Source of the DNA: Flavobacterium denitrificans DSM 15936
Lineage (GTDB): Bacteria > Bacteroidota > Bacteroidia > Flavobacteriales > Flavobacteriaceae
Length of the DNA stretch: 64,000 bases
Assembly (NCBI RefSeq): GCF_000425445.1
Contig: NZ_AUDL01000011.1
Location: 271,896 to 335,895 of the forward strand
Direction of reading: 5' to 3'
How positions within the stretch are numbered: position 1 is the stretch's first letter; every line of letters starts with the position of its first letter. Of this stretch, positions 43,573 to 52,580 are shown piece after piece. Under the pieces are notes generated by a model that was not told where the DNA came from, did not search any database, and saw nothing but the letters and a program-made list of their open reading frames with translations. A program made the position numbers and the translations under genes.

Positions 43573-46500
43573 TCGTATTCGACCATTATTTCAATAGCAG
43601 TTCCTTTGCCTTCTGTACTGGTAATATTGATATTTCCTTCAATAATTAAAAGAAGCTCAATAATCATGTGGAGTCCAAGGTGATAGTTTTTGACAATTGG
43701 ATTTTTATAGAAATCAAGATAATAGTCAATAAGTTCCTTACTCATGCCTTTTCCATTATCAATTATGGTAAGCAAAAGTATATTGTCTTTTGTTCCTGAA
43801 AACAATTCTACGTGTCCGTTTTGCGTATTTTTTATGGCATTATCAACCAGATTATGGATAATAATAGACAATGCTTTTTTATTTGTTCTAATACGAAGCT
43901 TTTTATCGACACTATTGATCACCTCTATATTTTCGGCTTCAGCAATTTTTTCAAAAATGTCAATTTTTTCTTCAATCAAATCGTATAAAGAATAGCATTC
44001 ATCTTCAAGTTTTTTTCCTTCAATAAAAATGGATGAATATTTAATAAGATTCTCAACATACTCATATAGTTGCGTGGTCGACATTCGTATTGTACCTACG
44101 TGTTTTTTTAATTTAGCATCATCCTGAATGATTTCATTTTCAAATAAATGACTTATTGAATTCGTCAAGAATTTTAAAGGACTTTTAATATCGTGGCTTA
44201 TACTTTTTACTAATGTTTCTTGTTGTTTGATTTCTTGTTTCAGATTGTTTTTCGTTTTTTGCAGTTTTTTGACAGTCGCCGCTAGTTTTTTCGTTTTTTC
44301 GTCAATAACTTGTTCAAGTTTTATGTTTTTTCGTTTGATATAATACAAGCGTACATACCATATAAAAATCACGAAAGCAATAGATAAAACATACATCAAA
44401 ATGGTAAACCACATTGTCTGATAAAATTTTGCAGGAACTATAAGCAAGATTCTTTTATATACATATTCAGAACCAAAACCAGACAAGCTTCTGATGTTCA
44501 GTTTATATTCGCCGGGAGGCAAAGTGGTAAACGAAATCGACCTTTCATTTTTTATTCTTTCCCAACGGCTATTTGCAGTTTTGTCAAGTTTTGCCTCGAT
44601 ATGCAAGTTGTCTGGATTGCCATAATAAGGATAGGCAATTAAAATGCTGACTCTTTGAAAATTGTTAGGTAGTACAATAGTGTCATTAGGATGAAGTGTT
44701 TTTTGATCAACAATTACGTTGTCTATAAAAATTTCTTTTCCAGGAAGGAGTGGCCTTACCTTATAGGGGTTAAAAAACACAAAGCCATTTATAGAAGGCA
44801 AAACAATATTGCCGTTTTTGAGGAAATTGCTGCTAGGTTGACAGCCTCCGTTGAATTCATTGGTCAAAAAACCATCGGTTTTGTTGTATTGATGATAATA
44901 TATGGCTTCAGATTTATTTTTTAGATTTGCAAGTAAAGCTTTTCTTGATATTTGAAAAAGACCTTTATTTGTTGGAACCCAAAAGAAACCATTTTTATCT
45001 TCAGTAATTGAATGTGAAGAATTCAAATAATTGTCTTCGTCTTTTGGAAAAGAATGAAGATGATTACGCTCACTTGAATACAGGAAAAAGCCTTTTTCAT
45101 AAGTAGTTAGCCATATTTTTTTTTCGTGGTCAATAAAAATGCTTCTGATGTTTATATTTTCAGTTCCCTTTACAAAATTAAGTTTTCGGGTATTTTTGTC
45201 GTATTTGAAAAGACCATTTTCGGTTCCAAAATAAAACGTTTGATTATCGTATTGGATTATATAATTGAGGTTGCTTTTAAAAATTGCAATTAGTGTAATT
45301 TTTCCGTTTTTAATGCAGTACAATTTTGAGTTATGAAATGCATTTTTCCCTAAGCTTAACCAGATCGTGTTATCGCGATCACTATATATTGTTTTTGGAT
45401 TCTGATTGAATTTGTATGTGGAATAATTTTTATAACCTGATTTTTTGTAGTAACAAAGCACATTATAACGTCTTGCAAGCCATATATTTTGATCGTCATC
45501 TTTTGCTATAGTAATTTTTTCATCCAGCAAAGCAGACTTTTGGAAAGGAATACTGTCAACAAACTTTTTGTTGCTGAAAATTCGCCCATTTGGTGTTATG
45601 ATGGTGCTGTCGTTAAATGATTGTGCCGCATAATAAACTTCAGATTTTTGAAGTTCTTTCTTAACAGTTGTAAAAGCAGGAAAGCTAATGATGCATAAGC
45701 CTTTTGTATCGCTTCCTAAATACAATTTTTTATTAGGAAGGTCATAGTATATAGAAACGATATTGCTTTTCTCAAATTCAGTAAATTCTTCAATATAAGT
45801 GGTAGAAAGCTTATTGTTATGATTGGAAAGCTGATAAATACCATTTTTAGCATAAATAAATACTTGCTTATTTGTAATGTTCCAAAAAAGTTTTTTGTTT
45901 GAATTGAAAATGGCTCCATCTAATATTCCAGAAGATTTTCCAGATTTTGAAAAACAGTCGTAGCTTCCGTCTTTTTTAAGATAAAAAAGCGAATTTCCTA
46001 GCATAAAAAAATTAAAAACAGAAGAGGTTTTATACGCAATTTTATAAATGCTTTTTAATTTAGAATTGCATAATTCAACATTTTCAGCATCAAAAAAGAA
46101 AATATTTCCGTTTGCTAATTTGAAGCAAAATCGTTGTGATGCATCTGCTGTTAGGTATGAAGGCAGTCCGTCATGAAGAAAATAATGCTTGCCGTCTTTT
46201 GTAATATTTGTAGTCGGATTGTTTCCTTTGAAGACTTTTATTTTTCTGCCATTAATTAGTGCCAACTCTTTTTTTCCTTCATTATAACACAGCAGACTAT
46301 CTTTTTCAATACTTCCAAAAATATCTGTAAAACGGCTTTCTTGAAGATTTGTATTTGCAGAATTAAAGGCCAAAAATGCATTACCATCATAACGCACAAT
46401 GCCATTTTCAGTTGTCATCCAAATAAAATTATATTTATCGGCAACAATTGCTTTTACACTGCTTTGTGGCAATTCATTATTATCTGCGGTATACCATCTG

Positions 46501-46586
46501 AAAGTCGAGTTTTTTTGGCAATGACCTTTGGCCACGGTCAGCAGCAGAAAAAAACAGCAATAACGAAAAGTAGATAATAACGTCAT
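43569..46586 (-). CDS. Beta-propeller (Reg_prop/Y_Y_Y) membrane sensor histidine kinase
   Basis: The 1005-residue protein has a signal peptide, then about 600 residues of two-component-regulator propeller repeats (WMTTENGIVRYDG, LYLGSDTKGLCII, TFYFGTENGLFKYD, FFWVPTNKGLFQIS). A Y_Y_Y domain (SFTTLPPGEYKLNIRS) and one membrane helix (WFTILMYVLSIAFVIFIWYV) follow. The kinase core has the phospho-His in SISHDIKSPLKF and an HATPase with NLVDNAIKNTQNG and DNGKGMS. This is the sensor half of a hybrid two-component system without the receiver and AraC parts. It overlaps the NarL-type gene tail to tail. The ligand is unknown. Confidence 0.92.
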   Translation of the reverse strand: MTLLSTFRYCCFFLLLTVAKGHCQKNSTFRWYTADNNELPQSSVKAIVADKYNFIWMTTENGIVRYDGNAFLAFNSANTNLQESRFTDIFGSIEKDSLLCYNEGKKELALINGRKIKVFKGNNPTTNITKDGKHYFLHDGLPSYLTADASQRFCFKLANGNIFFFDAENVELCNSKLKSIYKIAYKTSSVFNFFMLGNSLFYLKKDGSYDCFSKSGKSSGILDGAIFNSNKKLFWNITNKQVFIYAKNGIYQLSNHNNKLSTTYIEEFTEFEKSNIVSIYYDLPNKKLYLGSDTKGLCIISFPAFTTVKKELQKSEVYYAAQSFNDSTIITPNGRIFSNKKFVDSIPFQKSALLDEKITIAKDDDQNIWLARRYNVLCYYKKSGYKNYSTYKFNQNPKTIYSDRDNTIWLSLGKNAFHNSKLYCIKNGKITLIAIFKSNLNYIIQYDNQTFYFGTENGLFKYDKNTRKLNFVKGTENINIRSIFIDHEKKIWLTTYEKGFFLYSSERNHLHSFPKDEDNYLNSSHSITEDKNGFFWVPTNKGLFQISRKALLANLKNKSEAIYYHQYNKTDGFLTNEFNGGCQPSSNFLKNGNIVLPSINGFVFFNPYKVRPLLPGKEIFIDNVIVDQKTLHPNDTIVLPNNFQRVSILIAYPYYGNPDNLHIEAKLDKTANSRWERIKNERSISFTTLPPGEYKLNIRSLSGFGSEYVYKRILLIVPAKFYQTMWFTILMYVLSIAFVIFIWYVRLYYIKRKNIKLEQVIDEKTKKLAATVKKLQKTKNNLKQEIKQQETLVKSISHDIKSPLKFLTNSISHLFENEIIQDDAKLKKHVGTIRMSTTQLYEYVENLIKYSSIFIEGKKLEDECYSLYDLIEEKIDIFEKIAEAENIEVINSVDKKLRIRTNKKALSIIIHNLVDNAIKNTQNGHVELFSGTKDNILLLTIIDNGKGMSKELIDYYLDFYKNPIVKNYHLGLHMIIELLLIIEGNINITSTEGKGTAIEIMVEYD

Positions 46587-46610
46587 TTATTGATATTAGG
46601 TTAGTATTCA

Positions 46611-46722
46611 CAAACTTAGCAAACATAATTTAGAATTTACGATTTGTAGTTTTAAATCTACAAAATGTAGGTTTATTGGTACGGGATTAAAAATCATACA
46701 ATTAGCTATAATTCTATATTTG
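46611..46722. promoter_or_regulatory. Divergent promoter region with TGTAG half-sites
   Basis: CAAACTTA (46611-46618) is a perfect - strand -7 box (TAAGTTTG) for the sensor kinase gene. TATATTTG (46715-46722) is a perfect + strand -7 box for the NAD-binding protein gene. Between them, TTTGTAG (46643-46649), CTACAAA (46658-46664) and TGTAG (46666-46670) form two overlapping inverted repeats that look like an operator. Confidence 0.5.
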
Positions 46723-46785
46723 TAATACGAACCATTTTACTTGAAATTTTTTATAAAATCAGAGTAGATTTAAAAATATAAAAGT

Positions 46786-47346
46786 ATGAAAATTGGATTT
46801 ATAGGAGTTTGCAGAACCACGATGGAATTAGCTACAAGAGCGGCTAAATCAGGACATCAAGTATTAATTAGTCATACACGCAGCAACAGCCACATGCGGG
46901 ATCTTGTTCAAATGATGGATGGAAAGGTAAAGTTGGTAAGCCGACGAGAAGCTGCAAAAGCTAAAATGGTAGTATTGTTTATTCCTCGGGAAGATATTCA
47001 GCTTTTTTTATCTGATTTGCCTGATATGACCGAAAAAATATTATTGCACGCTAATAATCCAATTTATAGTTTAGAATGCCTGACACCAAGCTTAAATATG
47101 AAATCGTCTGGCGAAATAATCGCTTCTCTTTTACCAGAAGCTCATGTAGTTAAAATTCATAATATTGTCGATTCTGAAATTCCAACAACGGTAAGCAAAA
47201 AACATAACGACAACGAATTATTTTATACTGGCGCTAATAAGCTAGCCAAAAATAAAGTGAAAAGCTTTTTAAAAACTTTAAATTTTTCTGGAATTGATTT
47301 TGAAGAAATGTATCTTGAAACTAAGTTTGCGTATTCGCCAAACTGA
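46786..47346 (+). CDS. NAD(P)-binding protein, F420-dependent NADP reductase-like
   Basis: The 186-residue protein starts MKIGFIGVCRTTMELATRAAKSGHQVLISHTRS, a Rossmann unit with a changed loop: GxCR replaces the usual GxGN. The middle (AAKAKMVVLFIPREDIQLFLSDLP) and EAHVVKIHNIVDSE fit the F420-dependent NADP oxidoreductase family. The length is a little short for the family, mainly at the C-terminus. Activity is uncertain because of the altered glycine loop. It is a single-gene unit. Confidence 0.75.
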   Translation: MKIGFIGVCRTTMELATRAAKSGHQVLISHTRSNSHMRDLVQMMDGKVKLVSRREAAKAKMVVLFIPREDIQLFLSDLPDMTEKILLHANNPIYSLECLTPSLNMKSSGEIIASLLPEAHVVKIHNIVDSEIPTTVSKKHNDNELFYTGANKLAKNKVKSFLKTLNFSGIDFEEMYLETKFAYSPN

Positions 47347-47436
47347 AAATAGATAAGTAAAAAAAAAAGGGAGAATTTTTTTATTATATTGTAAAACAAA
47401 GGTTAATTAGGATCGTTTTTTAAATCTAAAGTTTTT

Positions 47437-47467
47437 AAAACTGCTTTTTTTAAAGCAGTTTTTTTTA
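47437..47467 (+). terminator. Rho-independent terminator
   Basis: AAAACTGCTTT (47437-47447) pairs with AAAGCAGTTTT (47452-47462), followed by T's. Confidence 0.85.
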
Positions 47468-47544
47468 TTTTTAAAACAGAATTTCTTTCACTCAAATTTC
47501 AAATTTGTGAAGAGAGAATTTTGATTCCTTTAAATTTATAATGT

Positions 47545-48186
47545 ATGAAAGCAATTGTAATTGGGGCAACAGGCGCAACAGGAAAAGAACTTGTCGAATT
47601 GCTTCTAGAAGATAGTAGTTATACTTCTGTTTCAGTTTTTGTTCGACGTCCAATAGGAAAATCTCATAACAAACTCACTGAGCATATTGTCGATTTTTCA
47701 GAAATTAATCAGTTCGCCAATTTAATTACAGGGGATGTCTTTTTTTCTTGCCTCGGAACAACATTAAAAGTGGCTGGTTCCAAGGAAAATCAATGGAAAA
47801 TTGATTTTGATATTCCCGCTTCATTTGCCGATGTCGCCCGAAAAAATGAGATAAAATCTTTGGTATTGGTCTCTTCTTATGGTGCTTCGGCCAAAAGCAG
47901 TGTTTTTTATTCTAAAATGAAAGGAGAGCTTGAAGATTATATAGCAAATCTTAATTTTGAGCAATATCTAGTTTTTAGACCAGGACCGCTTATTCGTGAA
48001 AATACAGATCGTTTGGGCGAAAAAATTTCAGTAAAAGTGATTTCGTTCTTTAATGCAATCGGACTTTTTAAAAACCTAAAACCAATTTCGACAGCATTTT
48101 TAGCTGAAAAATTGGCAATTGCGCCAAAAAAACTTCCAATAGGAATGGCTATTCTTGAGTTGGACGCAATTTTGTACTTGAATTAA
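47545..48186 (+). CDS. Atypical SDR, NAD(P)H-binding (HTATIP2-like)
   Basis: The 213 residues start MKAIVIGATGATGKELVELLL with the GxxGxxG nucleotide site. DVFFSCLGTTLKVAGSKENQW and SLVLVSSYGASAKSSVFYSKMKGELE follow; YSKMK is the SDR catalytic pair. YLVFRPGPLIRENTDRLGE is the usual C-terminal block. The group includes TIP30/HTATIP2-like oxidoreductases of mostly unknown substrate. It is a single-gene unit with a terminator at 48206. Confidence 0.82.
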   Translation: MKAIVIGATGATGKELVELLLEDSSYTSVSVFVRRPIGKSHNKLTEHIVDFSEINQFANLITGDVFFSCLGTTLKVAGSKENQWKIDFDIPASFADVARKNEIKSLVLVSSYGASAKSSVFYSKMKGELEDYIANLNFEQYLVFRPGPLIRENTDRLGEKISVKVISFFNAIGLFKNLKPISTAFLAEKLAIAPKKLPIGMAILELDAILYLN

Positions 48187-48205
48187 AAGTATATTTTACA
48201 AATAA

Positions 48206-48245
48206 TTTAAAAAGCCTTGAAGAACTTTCTTTAAGGCTTTTTAAA
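48206..48245. terminator. Bidirectional terminator between convergent genes
   Basis: TTTAAAAAGCCTT (48206-48218) pairs perfectly with AAGGCTTTTTAAA (48233-48245). Confidence 0.85.
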
Positions 48246-48277
48246 TTTTGGAGAAAATATGATTTTGGATAATTGAT

Positions 48278-48649
48278 TTAAGGTGCAGGAACATCAAAAC
48301 CATTTAAGACTGTTGCAAGCAGTGTGTAAGCCCCTATTAAAAATATAAGTTCGGCAACACCATCTTTCCCTAATATTTCTGTTGCGAAATGGTACAATGA
48401 ATCGGGCACGATTTTTCCTTTTGCTAAAACTGAAGCCATTTCATAAGCGATTTTTTCTTCTTGATTTAATTCAGAAGGAGAAATTCCCGAAGCTAATGAT
48501 GCAACGGCTTCCGCAGAAAAACCAAAATGTTTGGCCATAATTTCATGTGCATAAAGCTTAAATCTTGCTCCAAACGGCGCACCGACAGTTAAAATGGCTA
48601 CTTCTCTCACTTTTTTAGGAAGCGCTGCATGTTTTCGCAATTCATTCAT
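48278..48649 (-). CDS. Carboxymuconolactone decarboxylase-family protein, N-terminally short
   Basis: The 123 residues match the core of the family: LPKKVREVAILTVGAPFGARFKLYAHEIMAKHFGF. Family members of this type are usually about 180 residues, and the roughly 50-residue N-terminal helices are missing. The frame stays open upstream of the ATG for some 28 codons (reading ..WNPSKSFIKSAF) but offers no start and runs into the pgl terminator. The gene may therefore be 5'-truncated. The peroxidase Cys pair of AhpD is absent. Function is unknown. Confidence 0.7.
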   Translation of the reverse strand: MNELRKHAALPKKVREVAILTVGAPFGARFKLYAHEIMAKHFGFSAEAVASLASGISPSELNQEEKIAYEMASVLAKGKIVPDSLYHFATEILGKDGVAELIFLIGAYTLLATVLNGFDVPAP

Positions 48650-48702
48650 AAAAGCAGATTTAATGAAACTTTTGCTTGGATTCCATTTTTTTTCTACTAA
48701 AA

Positions 48703-48744
48703 CACATAAAAAAAACCGCAGTCATCAATTTTTAGATGATTGCG
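48703..48744 (-). terminator. Rho-independent terminator after pgl
   Basis: On the - strand GATGACTGCG is preceded by its partner CGCAATCATC (one wobble) and followed by eight T's. It closes the gnd-zwf-pgl operon. Confidence 0.8.
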
Positions 48745-48772
48745 ATTTTTATAAGTTATTTTGAATCAAAAA

Positions 48773-49489
48773 TTAATTTGTTCCCGCTGCAGCTTTATCT
48801 ACCAAAAACAATACTTCACCAGAAACGGGTTTGATTAATTGCATTGGATACAGCGTTGGATTGTATTCGCCTTTTGTAACTTCTTTTAAGGCGTGTGTTT
48901 TCTTTTCTCCAAAAGCTACTACAACAATTTTTTCTGCTTTGTTGATTAGTGGAGCAGTAAGAGTGATGCGATACATTTTCTGTGGAGCCAAATAATAAGC
49001 GTCAACCCATTTGATTTGCTCTTCCAAAACGGCTTCACCTGGGAAAAGAGAAGCTGTGTGCCCGTCGTCTCCCATGCCTAATAAGATAAGGTCGAATTTT
49101 CCTTCTTCGCCTAAAATTGTTCTTACTGATTGCTCGTATGTTGCAGCGTATTCTTCAGGAGTTACGCCATCTTTGTACATTTCAAAAATGTTTTCCTGCG
49201 GAATCGGAACGTGACTTAATAAGGTTGCATAGGACATTTTCGCATTACTCAAATCGTCATTTAATGGAACCCATCTTTCATCGCCCCAAAAAATATAAAC
49301 TTTGCTCCAGTCAATTTTGTTTTTATAAGCATCAGAAGCTAATAATTTGTAAATCCCAGCAGGAGATGAACCCCCTGTAAGAACAGCTGTAAATTTGCCT
49401 TTTGCAGTAATTGCTTTTTCTGCAGAAGCTACAAAAAGGTCTGCCGCTGTAATATTAATTTCTTCTGTGTTATTGTAAATCTGTATCAT
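48773..49489 (-). CDS. pgl: 6-phosphogluconolactonase
   Basis: The 238 residues carry the DevB/Pgl marks AVLTGGSSPAGIYKLL, YIFWGDERWVPLND, and LILLGMGDDGHTASLFPG with the catalytic His. It hydrolyses 6-phosphogluconolactone to 6-phosphogluconate. The start overlaps the end of zwf by 20 bp, so translation is probably coupled. Confidence 0.95.
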   Translation of the reverse strand: MIQIYNNTEEINITAADLFVASAEKAITAKGKFTAVLTGGSSPAGIYKLLASDAYKNKIDWSKVYIFWGDERWVPLNDDLSNAKMSYATLLSHVPIPQENIFEMYKDGVTPEEYAATYEQSVRTILGEEGKFDLILLGMGDDGHTASLFPGEAVLEEQIKWVDAYYLAPQKMYRITLTAPLINKAEKIVVVAFGEKKTHALKEVTKGEYNPTLYPMQLIKPVSGEVLFLVDKAAAGTN

Positions 49490-51002
49490 TTAAAACTTCT
49501 TCTTTTGTTTGTGTATTCGGGATCCATTTGTGGCCTTGGCGTGCCAATAATTCATCGGCTTCTTCTGGTCCCCAGCTTCCAGCTTTGTAATTTGGAAAAT
49601 TGGTTGGTGCGGTAGTTTTCCAAACTTGCTGAATCGTATCAATTGCGTCCCAAGCTTCTTCTACTTGATCCCAACGCATAAATAGGGTAGGATCTCCTGC
49701 CAAAGCATCTGCGATCAATGTTTCATAAGCTTCTGGCGACATTGTTGAGCAAGCGAAATAATCAAATACCATTTCTGCTGGTCGTAATGCAAGCGAAAGT
49801 CCAGGTTTTTTAGTCATAAACTGCAATTTAATATCCATTGCAGGCTGTATATTGATAATCAATCGGTTTGGTGTCATCCCTTCTTTTCCATAAGAAAATG
49901 AAGAATGCGGTACTGGTTTAAACTGAATAATGATTGAAGATTGTTTTTCTTCCATTCTTTTTCCTGAACGCAAATAGAACGGAATTCCTTGCCATCTCCA
50001 GTTGTCCAAATAAATCTTCATTGCTACATAGGTTTCTGTGAGAGAATCGGGAGCAATGCCTTTGTCTTGACGATAACCTGGAACGGGAACTCCTTTTATT
50101 TCGCCAGGACCATATTGGCCACGTACAATATAATGATCAACTTCTTCTGGTTTGATGCGACGAATTGATTTCAAAACGTCTGCTTTACGATTACGGATAT
50201 CATCTGCATTTAATGATGCAGGCGCTTCCATAGCCGTCATACATAAAATCTGCAAAAGGTGATTCTGAATCATATCTTTTAAAGCTCCAACACCCTCGTA
50301 GAATCCGCCTCGTTCTTCAACGCCAACTTCTTCTGCAACGGTAATCTGCACAAAATCAATAAAATTACGGCTCCACAATGGCTCAAACATCGAGTTTCCA
50401 AAACGGAAAGCTAAAATATTCTGAACCGTTTCTTTTCCTAAATAGTGATCAATTCTATAAATCTGCTCTTCTTTGAAAGTCTGCGAAAGCATTTCATTAA
50501 GTGCAATTGCAGAAGTTTTATCGTAACCAAAAGGTTTCTCGATAATAATACGATCTTGTTTCGGATTTGCCGCAAGTCCGATTTTCTTGATATTGCTTGA
50601 AATCGTTGAAATGAAAGAAGGCGTAATCGAAAGATAAAAAAGACGATTAGCGCGTTCGCCAAAAGCCAGATCAAAATTGTTGATTTTCTCGTTCAATCCG
50701 ATGTACGATTCTTCTTTGCCAATATCAAGACTGTGGTAAGTTATGTGCGAAAGAAATTTTTCTGTTTCTGCATCAGAAAGTCCTTTTTTTCTTGAGAAAA
50801 GATTCAGGTTTTCTAAAACATAAGTGCGAAAATCTTCATTGGTTTTTTCTGCTCTTCCAAGAGCGATAATCTGAAACTTTTCAGACATACGTCCGTCAAG
50901 GTACAGATTTTGAAATGCGGGAAAGAGCTTTCTCTTTGCCAAATCTCCGGTTCCTCCAAAAATGACAATGATTGTTGGATTCTTTAGTTTATTTTTAGTC
51001 AT
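49470..51002 (-). CDS. zwf: Glucose-6-phosphate 1-dehydrogenase
   Basis: The 510 residues have the NADP site IIVIFGGTGDLAKRKLFPA, the active-site RIDHYLGKE, and the usual late blocks (WQGIPFYLRSGKRM, ETLIADALAGDPTLFMRWDQVE). It makes NADPH from glucose 6-phosphate. It is the middle gene of gnd-zwf-pgl, 26 bp from gnd and overlapping pgl. Confidence 0.97.
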   Translation of the reverse strand: MTKNKLKNPTIIVIFGGTGDLAKRKLFPAFQNLYLDGRMSEKFQIIALGRAEKTNEDFRTYVLENLNLFSRKKGLSDAETEKFLSHITYHSLDIGKEESYIGLNEKINNFDLAFGERANRLFYLSITPSFISTISSNIKKIGLAANPKQDRIIIEKPFGYDKTSAIALNEMLSQTFKEEQIYRIDHYLGKETVQNILAFRFGNSMFEPLWSRNFIDFVQITVAEEVGVEERGGFYEGVGALKDMIQNHLLQILCMTAMEAPASLNADDIRNRKADVLKSIRRIKPEEVDHYIVRGQYGPGEIKGVPVPGYRQDKGIAPDSLTETYVAMKIYLDNWRWQGIPFYLRSGKRMEEKQSSIIIQFKPVPHSSFSYGKEGMTPNRLIINIQPAMDIKLQFMTKKPGLSLALRPAEMVFDYFACSTMSPEAYETLIADALAGDPTLFMRWDQVEEAWDAIDTIQQVWKTTAPTNFPNYKAGSWGPEEADELLARQGHKWIPNTQTKEEVLNDTDLQ

Positions 51003-51028
51003 TGTGTAGTTGTGTTGCTTTAAGTTGC

Positions 51029-52438
51029 TTATTCAGCCCATTGTGTGTGGAAAACGCCTTCTTTGTCGATACGCTCGTAAGTATGCGCTCCAAAATAATC
51101 ACGTTGTGCCTGAATTAAATTGGTTGGAAGATTTGCTGAACGGTAAGCATCAAAATACGCTAACGAGTTCATTAATCCTGAAACTGGTAATCCTTTTTGA
51201 ACTGCAAACTGAATAACCGCTCTCATTCCTGATTGGTTTTCTACTAATTTTGAAGCAATTCCACCATCTAAAAGCAAGTTTGGCAAATCTGCTTTTGTAA
51301 CGTACGCTTTTCTAAAATCTTCTAAAATGGTAGCACGAATGATACAACCGCCACGCCAGATTTTAGCAACAGTTTCTAGATTTAATCCGTAGTTATATTC
51401 TTTTGAAGCGGTGTGAAGTTGCGCTAAACCTTGAGCATAAGTCACAACGATAGAAAAATACATAGCCGATTTTAAAGCTGCAATGGCTTCGCTTTGATCA
51501 ACATTTGTTTCGTTTGTGTTCCAAACTAATTTTTTAGCAGCTTCAATTCTTTCTGGTTTTGTTTTCGACATATCTCGCATGTTAACCGCGGCATCAATAG
51601 TCGGAACTGGAACTTGTAAATCCATTGCGTTTTGCGAAGTCCATTTTCCTGTACCTTTAGATCTTGCCCAATCCGAGATTTTGTTGATTAATTGTGTTCC
51701 GTCTTCATCTTTTTGTTTTAAGATGTTTCCAGTAATTTCAATTAAATAAGATCTTAAATCATCGGTTTGATTCCACTCAGCAAAAGTTTTCTGAATCGTT
51801 TCGTCATCCAAGTTATAACCTCTTTTCATTAAGTCATAAACCTCAGAAATCAACTGCATGATTCCGTATTCAATTCCGTTGTGAACCATTTTTACATAGT
51901 TGCCAGCAGAACCATTTCCTAAATATTCTACACAAGGCTCTCCGTCAACTTTTGCAGCAATTGCTTCAAAAATAGGACGAAGTCTTTCGTATGCTTTTTG
52001 ATCACCTCCCGGCATCATAGCAGGACCTAAACGTGCTCCCTTTTCACCGCCAGAAATTCCCATTCCGAAAAAGTGAATTCCTTTTTCAGATAATTCTAAA
52101 AATCTTCTATCGGTATCTGTAAAGTAAGTGTTTCCACCATCGATGATGATATCTCCTTTATCTAAATGAGGAAGTAAGCTTGCAATTGCACTGTCAACTG
52201 GTTTTCCCGCAGGAACCAATAACATAATTGCTCTTGGTTGTTGAATAAGCTCCACAAAGTGTTTTACATCTGTAGTTGCTTCAATAGTTTGGTTTGCATC
52301 GGCTTCTTGCTGAAGAGAGTTGACTTTTTCTGTGTCTAAATCTAAACCTGCAGCCGCAAAATTATGACTGGCAATATTTAAAAGTAAGTTTCGGCCCATT
52401 ACACCTAATCCTACAATTCCAAAATCAAATTTGTTCAT
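51029..52438 (-). CDS. gnd: 6-phosphogluconate dehydrogenase, decarboxylating
   Basis: The ATG at 52438 (MNKFDFGIVGLGVMGRNLLL) gives 469 residues. Motifs include the substrate block GISGGEKGARLGPAMMPGG, VKMVHNGIEYGIMQ with the catalytic Lys, and the C-terminal QAQRDYFGAHTYERID. It makes ribulose 5-phosphate, CO2 and NADPH. It is the first gene of the operon. A perfect - strand -7 box lies at 52573-52580, giving a leader of about 130 nt. Confidence 0.97.
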   Translation of the reverse strand: MNKFDFGIVGLGVMGRNLLLNIASHNFAAAGLDLDTEKVNSLQQEADANQTIEATTDVKHFVELIQQPRAIMLLVPAGKPVDSAIASLLPHLDKGDIIIDGGNTYFTDTDRRFLELSEKGIHFFGMGISGGEKGARLGPAMMPGGDQKAYERLRPIFEAIAAKVDGEPCVEYLGNGSAGNYVKMVHNGIEYGIMQLISEVYDLMKRGYNLDDETIQKTFAEWNQTDDLRSYLIEITGNILKQKDEDGTQLINKISDWARSKGTGKWTSQNAMDLQVPVPTIDAAVNMRDMSKTKPERIEAAKKLVWNTNETNVDQSEAIAALKSAMYFSIVVTYAQGLAQLHTASKEYNYGLNLETVAKIWRGGCIIRATILEDFRKAYVTKADLPNLLLDGGIASKLVENQSGMRAVIQFAVQKGLPVSGLMNSLAYFDAYRSANLPTNLIQAQRDYFGAHTYERIDKEGVFHTQWAE

Positions 52439-52572
52439 AGTTTTCAATTAACTAAATTATTAGAAGAATGTTTGCTGCGAAAAATAAGAGAGAAATATTT
52501 AATACTCTTTTATTCAATGTTTTGCAGAAAAACAAAGTTTATTTTACATCACCTATTTTAAAATGATGAACG

Positions 52573-52580
52573 CAAAGTTA
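52573..52580 (-). promoter_or_regulatory. -7 promoter box of the gnd-zwf-pgl operon
   Basis: Read on the - strand it is TAACTTTG, an exact TAnnTTTG match. No TTG was found at the right distance upstream. Confidence 0.5.
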
